A stretch of 5,850 nucleotides of DNA from Candidatus Cellulosilyticum pullistercoris (GTDB taxonomy: Bacteria > Bacillota > Clostridia > Lachnospirales > Cellulosilyticaceae), in NCBI GenBank assembly GCA_018883705.1, contig JAHLFQ010000083.1, positions 1 to 5,850 of the forward strand, read 5' to 3'. Position 1 is the first letter of the stretch. Every line of letters begins with the position of its first letter. Below, piece after piece: positions 1-5,850 of the stretch. Below the pieces are notes generated by a model, which did not search any database, had not been told where the DNA came from, and saw nothing but the letters and a program-made list of their open reading frames with translations. Position numbers and translations under genes: made by a program.

Positions 1-38
1 TTGTTATTGCTATTGTTGTAGTTATTATTTTGTGCCAT
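1..38 (-). CDS. Start of an Asn-rich protein, probable alpha/beta-type small acid-soluble spore protein (partial, runs off the window)
   Basis: Only the first 12 codons are inside the window, reading MAQNNNYNNSNN from an ATG at 38-36. A strong ribosome binding site, AAAGGAG at 54-48, sits 9 bases upstream. Further upstream is a promoter-like pair matching the forespore sigma-G/F consensus. Alpha/beta-type SASPs coat and protect spore DNA; they are short proteins that often begin with MA(N/Q) and an Asn-rich tail before the conserved core. That start, the promoter type and the sporulation genes nearby together suggest a SASP. The diagnostic core (the VPxAxxALxxMKxEIAxE region and the GPR cleavage site) lies outside the window, so the family call is an inference. 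Another Asn-rich spore protein is possible. That a gene starts here is better supported than its identity. Confidence 0.6.
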   Translation of the reverse strand, partial: MAQNNNYNNSNN

Positions 39-100
39 TTGATAGGTCTCCTTTATTAATTGTTTATTTTTTGTTAAAGAAACAATCTCTTCACCCTATC

Positions 101-130
101 TATTATAAACAGAGACACTATTTTTATTCA
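101..130 (-). promoter_or_regulatory. Candidate sigma-G/sigma-F-type promoter for the gene starting at 38
   Basis: Reading the minus strand, TGAATA (130-125) is followed after 17 bases by TATAATA (107-101). The sigma-G consensus is about TGAATA, 17-18 bases, CATnnTA, so the -35 is exact and the -10 differs only in its first base. A start near 95-93 would leave a leader of roughly 55 bases ending in the AAAGGAG site at 54-48. The leader contains a short A/T-rich inverted repeat (80-86 with 59-65, 7 bp) that does not cover the RBS. The -10 also resembles a sigma-A -10, but no TTGACA-like -35 is present. The match is by eye in A+T-rich DNA. Confidence 0.5.
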
Positions 131-173
131 TTTTTCACTTATCTTTTCGGCTATTTTTCCAATTATTTTTTAA

Positions 174-971
174 TTATGCTTCAAACCATTTGGATACTTC
201 ATCACGCTTTGCTACAAATAACTCAATATCTTCTCCAACTTTAACTTGTTTTTCTTCTAAAGCTTGTTGTGCTGTAAGAAATGCAAGATCTGGTAAATTG
301 TTGTCTTTGCTTAAATGACCTAATATAGCCCATTTTAATCCTGGATGATAGACTTCAACCAAAGCTTTAGCTGCTACATCATTATTCAAATGACCTACAT
401 CACTTAAAATTCGTTTTTTTAGTGGAAATGGATAACTACCTGCTTCAAGCATACGTATATCATGATTAAATTCAAGTAAAATGCCATCTGCACCTCTTAA
501 ATATTCTAGAATACGTTCATCAATCTTACCGATATCCGTTGCAAGTGTAATTTTCTTGGTCTCATATTCAAAAACATACCCTACAGGGTCAACTGCATCA
601 TGGTAAATCTCATAAGGTAGAATATTTAGATTACCTATACTTAGATAGCTTCCCTTTTCTAAAATACGAATATTATCTTCATGAATCTTTCCAATCATAT
701 TATCTCCTAAAAGTTTATCCCATGCTTTTTCCGTGGCATAAATAGGCACATTATATTTACGGCTGAAAATTCCTATTCCTTTAATATGATCTGAATGCTC
801 ATGTGTCATTAAAATACCATTAATACTTGCTGGATCTACATCTATTTCCTCTAACCCAGCTACTACTTTCTTACCACTAATACCAACATCCACTAAAATA
901 CGTGTATTAGCAGCTTCTATATAAGTACAATTGCCACTACTTCCACTGGCAATAGGACATAATCTTAACAT
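174..971 (-). CDS. walJ: WalJ/YycJ family metallo-beta-lactamase-fold hydrolase
   Basis: This 265-residue protein matches the usual YycJ length (about 264) and is cytosolic, with no signal peptide or membrane segment. It carries the dinuclear metal site of the MBL superfamily: THEHSDH at residues 56-62 (H57, H59, D61, H62 as ligands), H124 in YHDAV, D146 in ATDIG, and later histidines H170 (FNHD), H194 (SDVGHLNN) and H219 (GHLSKDNN). The N-terminal IASGSSGNCTYIE (7-19) is typical of the family. YycJ proteins are related to DNA-acting MBL nucleases and have been linked to cell division, DNA repair and cell-wall control; the precise substrate is unsettled. The ATG start is backed by GGAGG (983-979) 7 bases upstream. 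In Bacillus the gene is part of the walRK operon, whereas here it stands alone behind a sporulation operon. No strong hairpin terminator follows it, so read-through into the leftmost gene is possible. Confidence 0.9.
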   Translation of the reverse strand: MLRLCPIASGSSGNCTYIEAANTRILVDVGISGKKVVAGLEEIDVDPASINGILMTHEHSDHIKGIGIFSRKYNVPIYATEKAWDKLLGDNMIGKIHEDNIRILEKGSYLSIGNLNILPYEIYHDAVDPVGYVFEYETKKITLATDIGKIDERILEYLRGADGILLEFNHDIRMLEAGSYPFPLKKRILSDVGHLNNDVAAKALVEVYHPGLKWAILGHLSKDNNLPDLAFLTAQQALEEKQVKVGEDIELFVAKRDEVSKWFEA

Positions 972-1006
972 ACCTTTTCCTCCGTCTTGTTAGTCTAGCT
1001 CTCTCT

Positions 1007-1015
1007 ACTATACCA
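1007..1015 (-). promoter_or_regulatory. Candidate extended -10 promoter of walJ
   Basis: On the minus strand TGG (1015-1013) directly precedes TATAGT (1012-1007), an extended -10 for the housekeeping sigma factor. No good TTGACA-like -35 is seen 16-18 bases upstream, which extended -10 promoters can tolerate. A start near 1000 would give a leader of about 29 bases ending in the GGAGG ribosome binding site. The position after the terminator at 1091-1157 fits walJ being transcribed separately from the sporulation operon. Confidence 0.4.
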
Positions 1016-1090
1016 CAATTCTACTCTATTTTGTGTGTTCTTGCTCTTCAAAAATGTTTTCATTCATCTTATTATCATACATAACTAGAC

Positions 1091-1157
1091 AAAAAAAGAT
1101 CATCACAAAGTTATGAACTTATAAAACATAAGCTTATTTACTCTGTGATGATTTCTA
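1091..1157 (-). terminator. Intrinsic terminator of the prkA-yhbH-spoVR operon
   Basis: Just after the spoVR stop codon, the minus-strand RNA contains ATCATCACA (1152-1144) pairing perfectly with TGTGATGAT (1107-1099). The stem is extended on the loop side by two or three more pairs after one mismatch, and on the base side by a G-U and an A-U pair. The 3' arm runs straight into CTTTTTTT (1098-1091), the U tract expected of a Rho-independent terminator. The large loop holds a second small hairpin, CTTAT (1132-1128) with ATAAG (1122-1118), so the structure is probably two-tiered. No plus-strand gene could use it. Confidence 0.8.
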
Positions 1158-1158
1158 T

Positions 1159-2439
1159 TTAAACGTTTTCTATACTTACCTTCTTACTAATAGAACAGCA
1201 AATACGCCTTGGAATATTAGCTAGTGTTGTTAATAAGATAACACGTCCTCCCCAAAGCGTTTGTATATATTTTAGTGTCTCTGTTGCATAAGCTAAATTC
1301 AACTCTCTGCCATCATCTACATGTTCTAAAATAAGTGTGTTCTCAGACTGAAGCATTTCCTTAACCTGTACAATAGGTACTCCACCCATTCCCACTTCAT
1401 TGGCTAAAGAATTTCTAATTTGCTTATACCCTTCACTATCTGCAACCTCTGAAATCATATAGTAACGCTCTTCTTCTTGAAACTGACATAAATTACTTTC
1501 TAGACAAATATCTAGCGTTAAATATTTTCGAATAAAAGATGCATCTCGTTCTTGCTCTCTAATTCTTAGAAGCTGGCTAAAATCTCCTTCATACTTCTCA
1601 TATAAGCTCTGCCAGATTTTAAATCCAAGATGGTAAGGATTCAAGTTACCTGGTGATTGACATACGACTCCATTATGAACCTTATAAAATTCAATGGCCA
1701 TTCCTTCAGGTAAATTGAGCTGATTCAAAATAGTATAGTGACAAAAAGTAGCCCAACCCTCATTAATAATCTTCGTTTCAACCTGAGGATAAAAGTAGCG
1801 ACTTTCCTCCATGACAATGTGTAAAATATCTTTCTGCCATTCCTCAAGTTGCCCAAATTGACTTAAAAACTCTAACAGATTTGTATAAGGATATTCTATC
1901 TTCTCTCCCTCAATAAACGGCGTCTTTCTAAAAGAATGGCATTGATATCGAATAGAGTGTGCCGCATCAATAATACGTTCTACTGCCTCATAACCAATGC
2001 TTGGGTCATGAATATAGCTTCTTATACGATCTGCATGATTTTTAAACTTCTCTACAGTAAGCTTTGCATTTGTATATTCTTTAAACATACGATTATTTTT
2101 AAAAAAATCATTATGTCCATATACATGAGCAACGGTTAGTATCTGTAAAAGCAGAGTATTATCTTTCATAAGATAGGCAATACATGGATTTGAATTAATC
2201 ACCATTTCATAAGGCAAACCTGTTAAGTTATATTTATAAGCCGTCTTCAGTTTATCATAACTTTTACCATAACTCCAATGAGAGTAATGAGAGGGCATAC
2301 CTACATAGGCCTCATAGCATAGCATATCTTCAAAGCTAATAATCTCGAATTCCTGTGGATAATAATCTAGACCCATTTCTCTAGCAATTTCCTCAATCTT
2401 TTCATTATAAATCATTAGTTCTTTTAAGGTGTAATTCAT
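1159..2439 (-). CDS. spoVR: SpoVR family sporulation protein
   Basis: This 426-residue protein is a full-length or slightly short SpoVR (B. subtilis SpoVR is about 468 residues). Family hallmarks are present: HYSHWSYGK (51-59), an AHVYGHNDFF block (104-113; H105, H109, D111), INEGWATFCHY (225-235; E227, H234) and PGNLNPYHLG (263-272). The conserved His/Asp/Glu residues look like a metal site, but no enzymatic activity is established. In Bacillus, SpoVR is a mother-cell protein needed for normal spore cortex formation; E. coli YcgB is its homologue. The protein is soluble, with no signal peptide. The ATG overlaps the yhbH stop as ATGA, and a near-perfect RBS lies within the last yhbH codons, so translation is probably coupled. 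It is the last gene of the operon, with a terminator directly downstream. The C-terminus (LWGGRVILLTT, then a Cys-Cys and Lys-rich tail) is the least familiar part. Confidence 0.93.
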   Translation of the reverse strand: MNYTLKELMIYNEKIEEIAREMGLDYYPQEFEIISFEDMLCYEAYVGMPSHYSHWSYGKSYDKLKTAYKYNLTGLPYEMVINSNPCIAYLMKDNTLLLQILTVAHVYGHNDFFKNNRMFKEYTNAKLTVEKFKNHADRIRSYIHDPSIGYEAVERIIDAAHSIRYQCHSFRKTPFIEGEKIEYPYTNLLEFLSQFGQLEEWQKDILHIVMEESRYFYPQVETKIINEGWATFCHYTILNQLNLPEGMAIEFYKVHNGVVCQSPGNLNPYHLGFKIWQSLYEKYEGDFSQLLRIREQERDASFIRKYLTLDICLESNLCQFQEEERYYMISEVADSEGYKQIRNSLANEVGMGGVPIVQVKEMLQSENTLILEHVDDGRELNLAYATETLKYIQTLWGGRVILLTTLANIPRRICCSISKKVSIENV

Positions 2440-3629
2440 GTATTCACCTCCTCTACCTTTACCTTAGATTCCACATCTAGCATCTTAACAAATGCTGTCC
2501 ATACATCTTCCTTCTTAGAGATTTTAACCGCTGTAAAATTAGGTTGCCGAACATCTTCTAAATAACGACTCATAATGGTACTCATATAGCTGCTAGTCTT
2601 AATCTCACCATAACCAAATAAATTACTCAGTTTGCAAAGCTTATTAGCTAATTCAACAGCTTTGTCATTATCTTCTCCCCAGTTATCTCCATCACTACAA
2701 TGGAAGGTATAAATATTCCAATTTGAAGGTGAATATCTTTCTTCTATTAGTTCAATTGCCTTTTCATAGCCACTGCTAATATATGTTCCACCACTTTCGC
2801 CTCTATGAAAGAAATCATTTTCATTCACTTCTTTAGCTGTAGTGGTATGTGCAATAAATGCAATTTCTACATTAATATACTTTATGCTTAAAAATTGATA
2901 AAGTAAGAAATAAAAACTTCTAGCAAGATATTTTTTTGTTTGACCCATAGAGCCAGATGTATCCATGATACAAATCACAACAGCATTAGAATCTCTTTTT
3001 AGCTTAGGCTTTTTGTAAAAATATTTTAAGTCATCTTGATGAAAAGGAATACGTTCTATTTCTTTTAAATCTTTTCCCATTTCTTGATAACTTCGATGCA
3101 TACGTTTTTCTCTTTTTATTTTTTCAATGACAGTATGTTTTTTTGAAAGCCTACAGCGTGCGCCTTTATCTCTTACGCCACTACGCTTTGAGCCATATTG
3201 GGTTTCAATTTGATTGAATTGCTTATGTTTTAAGTAGGGCAAACTAATATCTTCAAAGAGATAATGAATGGCTTCTTCTACTGTAATTTCCGTTTCATAT
3301 ATATCTTCTCCCTCTTCGTTTCCTGCCCCATCTTGCCCTTTTCCCTTCTCATCAAAATTCCTCTTTGGAATCTTCTTTCCTTTTTCTTCTTGTCCCGTTC
3401 CTGCAATGACACCTTGCTTATTTCTACCATACTTAAAATAATATTCCTTCAACCCCTTAATCGGGATCTTGATTTTCTTGTTCTTACCTTTGCCAACAAT
3501 ACTTTCATCGGATATAAGGTTTCCAATATTTTCTTTAATACTTTTTTCCACCAGTTCTCTATGTCTCCTACGATCTTCAACGCTACGATCTCTGCTATGG
3601 GGTTGGAACTCTTTGAAAATGGTATCCAT
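2436..3629 (-). CDS. yhbH: YhbH/DUF444 family von Willebrand A domain sporulation protein
   Basis: With the ATG at 3629-3627 the product has 397 residues, close to Bacillus YhbH (about 392). The family N-terminus is clear: FKEFQPHSRDRSVEDRRRH, then IKIPIKGLKEY (about 53-63). A Gly/Lys/Glu-rich linker (about 77-111) follows, then a basic segment, then a VWA domain from about residue 214. This has a complete MIDAS: D223-x-S225-x-S227 in MDTSGSMG, T282 in ESGGTY and D313 in HCSDGDNW, so a bound divalent metal is expected. E. coli YeaH is the homologue. YhbH pairs with PrkA, and an AAA+/VWA partnership like MoxR/VWA is a reasonable inference. The reading frame can be extended 7 codons to a TTG at 3650 inside prkA, but that start has no RBS and adds residues the family lacks. 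The ATG has a modest GGGTGG 3 bases upstream, 8 bases after the prkA stop, so coupling to prkA is likely. Confidence 0.92.
   Translation of the reverse strand: MDTIFKEFQPHSRDRSVEDRRRHRELVEKSIKENIGNLISDESIVGKGKNKKIKIPIKGLKEYYFKYGRNKQGVIAGTGQEEKGKKIPKRNFDEKGKGQDGAGNEEGEDIYETEITVEEAIHYLFEDISLPYLKHKQFNQIETQYGSKRSGVRDKGARCRLSKKHTVIEKIKREKRMHRSYQEMGKDLKEIERIPFHQDDLKYFYKKPKLKRDSNAVVICIMDTSGSMGQTKKYLARSFYFLLYQFLSIKYINVEIAFIAHTTTAKEVNENDFFHRGESGGTYISSGYEKAIELIEERYSPSNWNIYTFHCSDGDNWGEDNDKAVELANKLCKLSNLFGYGEIKTSSYMSTIMSRYLEDVRQPNFTAVKISKKEDVWTAFVKMLDVESKVKVEEVNT
2445..2452 (-). promoter_or_regulatory. Strong ribosome binding site of spoVR inside the yhbH 3' end
   Basis: AGGAGGTG on the minus strand, 5 bases before the spoVR ATG, is a near-perfect anti-16S match. 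It is also read as the codons for Glu-Glu-Val near the YhbH C-terminus. With the ATGA stop/start overlap it fixes the spoVR start and implies reinitiation or coupled translation. Confidence 0.85.
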
Positions 3630-3637
3630 AATCCACC

Positions 3638-5560
3638 CTAGTCTTTCCAAAGGTTATTAGCTGCATATTTTAAAATCACATTGCAGCAATGATCACAATA
3701 ACCATTTAGTTTCATTTCTTCTACCATAGCATCATACTTCACGTTTTGATCTTTATCTCTTACTTTACTTTGTGTAATAATACGAGATAATTCTCTTACA
3801 GAGGCTGTTAATTTCTTTTCGATCGCTTCTTTGAGAGGTTCGTAAGAACTATAATCTACCTTACCACCATTCCTTATAATAGAGAACATATAGGCTGTAA
3901 CATCCTGTCTGAAGCCTTTTGCACCTGCTTGAGTAATGCCTAGTTGTTCTTCAATAGAACGCATAAACTCTTCATCAGGATTTAGCTCTTCACCTGTACT
4001 AGTATCTTTTAGTTTTGTTTTATTGGCATAGGCTTCTGCATGGTCTAAATAATTATTAAATAGATCTTCTGCCTGTTCCTTATAACCATGAATAAATGCC
4101 TTTGTTACCTCTTTTTCAAGTATCTTATGATATTCTTTTTTAACAGTTTCTTGCAAGAAGCCTAGATATTTCTTTTTCAATTCTTCTGATGTTGTCATTT
4201 CTTTAACTTCTCTAAGTAGTACATCAATCAGTCCTATTGGGTTAATACAATGACATTCAGATTCAGAAAGAGCCGTATCAATTGCTTTAAAAATAAAGCG
4301 TGTAGATACTCCTGACATGCCTTCTCGCTCTGCTTCATCTTTCAGTTCTAAGATATCTATACGTTTTGTCGTACCCTTCTCAATAATTTCTTCTCCATTA
4401 TAAATTTTTAGCTTAGTAAGTGGATCCACCTTGGATGAAGGACATAGCCGAGTCAAAATGGCAAACATAGCTGCCATCTCTAAAGTATGAGGTGCAATAT
4501 GAGAATTAAAATTAGCCTTTTTTAACATTTTTTCATAAATTTTTATTTCTTCGTTTAGTTCTAGGCAATAAGGCACCTCAATCTTAACAATACGGTCTAG
4601 TATCGCCTCATTGGTATGATCAGCTTTAAACTTATTCCATTCGGCTTCATTAGAGTGTGCTAAAATGACACCATCAAAATAAATCATAGCATTCTTTCCT
4701 GGCGAAGGGATATTCTTCTCCTGAGTTGCCGTAATCATCGTATGTAAGTATTCCACATCATTCTTAAAAACTTCTATAAATTCTACAATACCACGATTCC
4801 CCACGTTAAAAGCACCATTTAATGAAAGCACCCTTGGATCATCTTCTGGATATAAATCCATCTTAGAAATATCAACTGATCCTTCAAGAATTGAAGTATC
4901 CTGATTATTAGGGTCTACGGGCGGTACAACACCAATTCCCTTTCTTGAACGAATAGAAAAATCCGTTTGCACAACTGGGAATTTTTCATACTCTCCATTC
5001 AGCTCATGCATTAAACGATATTTACAAATTGGACAGAGATCTCCTTCAATTTTAATACCCAATAATTCTTCTACTTTCCCTCTAAGATGCCTAGGTAGAA
5101 GATGTAATGGTTCTTCTCTCATAGGGCATCCTTCTAGTGCATAAATTTTAGGACTTTCCTCTAAGAGACGCTTAATGGCATCAATAAGAGAAGATTTACC
5201 TGCACCAACAGGACCTACTAAATAAAGTACCTGCCTGGATTCTTCACCTTTCATGGCTGCAGAATAGAAATAACGTACAATCTTCATAATGGTTTTATCA
5301 ATTCCAAAGAAGTCCTTTTTAAAAAATTCATAACGCTTAATAATTTCTTTCCCGTAAATTCTCATAAGCCTTGCATCTTCTTCAGTTTTTATATTTTCTA
5401 CGCCAGGCTCCATAATTAGATCATAGATGCGTTTATGTGCAAGCTTGTAAATGCTTGGGTCTTCTTTAAGTAAGTTAAGATAGTCTAGAAAGTTCCCTTT
5501 AAATTCATTGGTTTTACGCTCCTTACGGTCTTCTAAAATAAGCCGAGAAAAATCCACCAT
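3638..5560 (-). CDS. prkA: PrkA family AAA+ ATPase / serine protein kinase
   Basis: This 640-residue protein is full length for PrkA (about 631 in B. subtilis). The N-terminal AAA+ domain includes FFGIDKTI (84-91), a Walker A motif GPVGAGKSS (116-124), an acidic VEFIEVFKND strand (259-268) in the Walker B position, a sensor-1-like AHSNE (301-305) and LDRIVKIEVPY (321-331) with a candidate arginine finger R323. C145 (CPMREEPLHLLP) and C176/C179 (CPIC) are candidate metal ligands. The C-terminal third (after about 410) is the PrkA-specific kinase-like domain, ending in Cys-rich CDHCC (622-626). Bacillus PrkA is expressed in the mother cell and promotes sporulation. It was described as a Ser/Thr kinase and more recently reported to have ATP-dependent protease activity, so its biochemical role is debated. 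E. coli YeaG is its homologue. The ATG is supported by AAAGGAG (5576-5570) 9 bases upstream. It is the first gene of the operon with yhbH and spoVR. Confidence 0.95.
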   Translation of the reverse strand: MVDFSRLILEDRKERKTNEFKGNFLDYLNLLKEDPSIYKLAHKRIYDLIMEPGVENIKTEEDARLMRIYGKEIIKRYEFFKKDFFGIDKTIMKIVRYFYSAAMKGEESRQVLYLVGPVGAGKSSLIDAIKRLLEESPKIYALEGCPMREEPLHLLPRHLRGKVEELLGIKIEGDLCPICKYRLMHELNGEYEKFPVVQTDFSIRSRKGIGVVPPVDPNNQDTSILEGSVDISKMDLYPEDDPRVLSLNGAFNVGNRGIVEFIEVFKNDVEYLHTMITATQEKNIPSPGKNAMIYFDGVILAHSNEAEWNKFKADHTNEAILDRIVKIEVPYCLELNEEIKIYEKMLKKANFNSHIAPHTLEMAAMFAILTRLCPSSKVDPLTKLKIYNGEEIIEKGTTKRIDILELKDEAEREGMSGVSTRFIFKAIDTALSESECHCINPIGLIDVLLREVKEMTTSEELKKKYLGFLQETVKKEYHKILEKEVTKAFIHGYKEQAEDLFNNYLDHAEAYANKTKLKDTSTGEELNPDEEFMRSIEEQLGITQAGAKGFRQDVTAYMFSIIRNGGKVDYSSYEPLKEAIEKKLTASVRELSRIITQSKVRDKDQNVKYDAMVEEMKLNGYCDHCCNVILKYAANNLWKD

Positions 5561-5611
5561 ATATTTTCACTCCTTTAACTGGCTAAGGGTCTCTTTTAAA
5601 TATATGGTGGA
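5553..5611 (-). repeat. Perfect 14-bp inverted repeat over the prkA start codon, terminator-like
   Basis: TCCACCATATATTT (5611-5598) and AAATATATGGTGGA (5566-5553) are exact reverse complements separated by 31 bases. In RNA made from the minus strand they would form a 14-bp stem whose 3' arm contains the prkA AUG (5560-5558), with the AAAGGAG ribosome binding site in the loop. The 3' arm ends in GGTGGA and is followed at once by five T residues (5552-5548), as in an intrinsic terminator or attenuator. It could also be a protein operator in DNA. The repeat itself is directly visible; its function is inferred. Confidence 0.65.
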
Positions 5612-5627
5612 AAACATAAATACATGC
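5599..5627 (-). promoter_or_regulatory. Weak candidate sigma-E-like promoter of the prkA operon
   Basis: On the minus strand GCATGTA (5627-5621) lies 14 bases before CATATATT (5606-5599). The sigma-E consensus is roughly KMATATT, about 14 bases, CATACAMT, so about 5 of 7 and 6 of 8 positions agree. Bacillus prkA, yhbH and spoVR are sigma-E dependent, which makes this sigma factor plausible. A start near 5593-5591 would leave a leader of about 32 bases with the RBS. The -10 lies within the left arm of the inverted repeat at 5553-5611. Matches of this quality occur by chance in A+T-rich DNA. Confidence 0.3.
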
Positions 5628-5634
5628 TTTTTTT

Positions 5635-5850
5635 TTATACTTTATAATAGGTCGCACAATATTTTTGTATATCTTCATAAGAATAGAAAACTTCTCCTGT
5701 TAAATCCTCTACATGCCTAATCTTCCTTAGGGGTACATTTTTAAAACACGAAGCCATATATTCTTGTGGAATATAAAGTTCTTCCTCAAATAAAGTTCCC
5801 ATAATGCTATACTTCATATAACATATACTATTCTTATTTTGCTCCTGTAA
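5635..5850 (-). CDS. Small or partial protein of unknown function upstream of prkA
   Basis: The frame ends in TAA at 5637-5635 and stays open to the right edge, giving at least 72 codons. An ATG at 5817 would make a 60-residue protein (MKYSIMGTLFEEEL...), but no ribosome binding site sits at a normal distance from it. The nearest AGGAG, at 5846-5842, is about 24 bases away. The true start is therefore more likely outside the window and this may be the C-terminal end of a larger protein. The visible part is soluble-looking and rich in Tyr and Glu (EEELYIPQEYM, FYSYEDIQKYC, ending YYKV), with no signal peptide or membrane segment. I do not recognise the family. It lies 74 bases upstream of prkA on the same strand, with no clear terminator of its own other than the inverted repeat at the prkA start. 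The codon pattern looks protein-like, but the short length keeps confidence moderate. Confidence 0.5.
   Translation of the reverse strand, partial: LQEQNKNSICYMKYSIMGTLFEEELYIPQEYMASCFKNVPLRKIRHVEDLTGEVFYSYEDIQKYCATYYKV

Noticed and set aside
130..173. Possible walJ terminator just after its stop codon
   Set aside because: The stretch is A/T-rich, but no stem of useful length or G/C content followed by a T run could be found on the minus strand.
32..244. Plus-strand frame of 70 codons at the left end
   Set aside because: It overlaps the walJ 3' end and the SASP-like leader antisense, has no ribosome binding site, and its Phe/Tyr/Leu-rich composition is what reverse reading of A+T-rich DNA gives.
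1026..1082. Minus-strand 18-codon frame (MYDNKMNENIFEEQEHTK) between the terminator and walJ
   Set aside because: It begins right after the terminator T run with no ribosome binding site, and its length is within chance.
1936..2139. Plus-strand frame of 67 codons inside spoVR
   Set aside because: It lies wholly antisense to a clear SpoVR gene with conserved motifs, and no RBS or promoter was seen.
3264..3660. Two overlapping plus-strand frames antisense to yhbH
   Set aside because: Both are hydrophobic shadows of the Lys/Glu-rich YhbH N-terminal region read in reverse, with no independent support.
5612..5640. Plus-strand T tract after a weak CAT/ATG stem, resembling a terminator
   Set aside because: The stem is only about 3 bp with no G/C content to speak of, and there is no plus-strand gene for it to serve.
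5508..5720. Plus-strand frame of 70 codons across the prkA start region
   Set aside because: It runs antisense through the prkA start, its control region and the small upstream frame, and has no RBS or recognisable motif.
5757..5775. Perfect 7-bp inverted repeat (TATATTC, 5-base loop, GAATATA) in the small frame
   Set aside because: It is A/T-rich, short, inside a likely coding region and has no T run or nearby start, so chance is the simplest explanation.

Overview
The window comes from an A+T-rich, endospore-forming Firmicute, most likely a member of the Clostridia. The low-GC codon use, strong AGGAGG-type ribosome binding sites and a complete prkA-yhbH-spoVR sporulation cluster point that way. 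The YhbH N-terminus (IFKEF followed by DRSxEDRRRH) looks more clostridial than Bacillus-like. A genus cannot be named from the sequence alone. All genes that can be supported lie on the minus strand, so transcription runs from high to low coordinates.

Region by region, from right to left in the direction of transcription: (i) 5635-5850 holds the 3' part of a small unrecognised reading frame that stays open to the window edge. (ii) 5553-5634 is a compact control region for prkA, with a weak candidate sigma-E-like promoter and a perfect 14-bp inverted repeat. One arm of the repeat contains the prkA start codon and is followed by a T run. (iii) 2436-5560 plus 1159-2439 is a tight three-gene operon, prkA-yhbH-spoVR. 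There are 8 bp between the first two genes if the ATG start of yhbH is used, and a 4-bp ATGA overlap between the last two. It ends at a convincing intrinsic terminator at 1091-1157. (iv) 174-971 is walJ (yycJ), a metallo-beta-lactamase-fold hydrolase, with its own candidate promoter. (v) 1-130 holds a sigma-G/F-like promoter, a strong RBS and the first 12 codons of an Asn-rich protein that looks like the N-terminus of an alpha/beta-type small acid-soluble spore protein.

The genes fit together as follows. PrkA (AAA+ ATPase with a kinase-like C-terminal region), YhbH (von Willebrand A, DUF444) and SpoVR are a conserved trio; E. coli has the counterparts YeaG, YeaH and YcgB. In Bacillus they are expressed in the mother cell during sporulation. 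Pairing an AAA+ ATPase with a VWA protein recalls MoxR/VWA systems, but the shared biochemical task of the trio is unsettled. The probable SASP gene at the left edge would be a forespore gene, so sporulation functions flank the housekeeping walJ gene.

The most unusual item is the inverted repeat over the prkA start. It resembles a terminator or start-codon-sequestering hairpin that would form in read-through RNA but not in RNA started at the candidate prkA promoter. No CRISPR array, tRNA, rRNA, insertion sequence or phage gene was seen.
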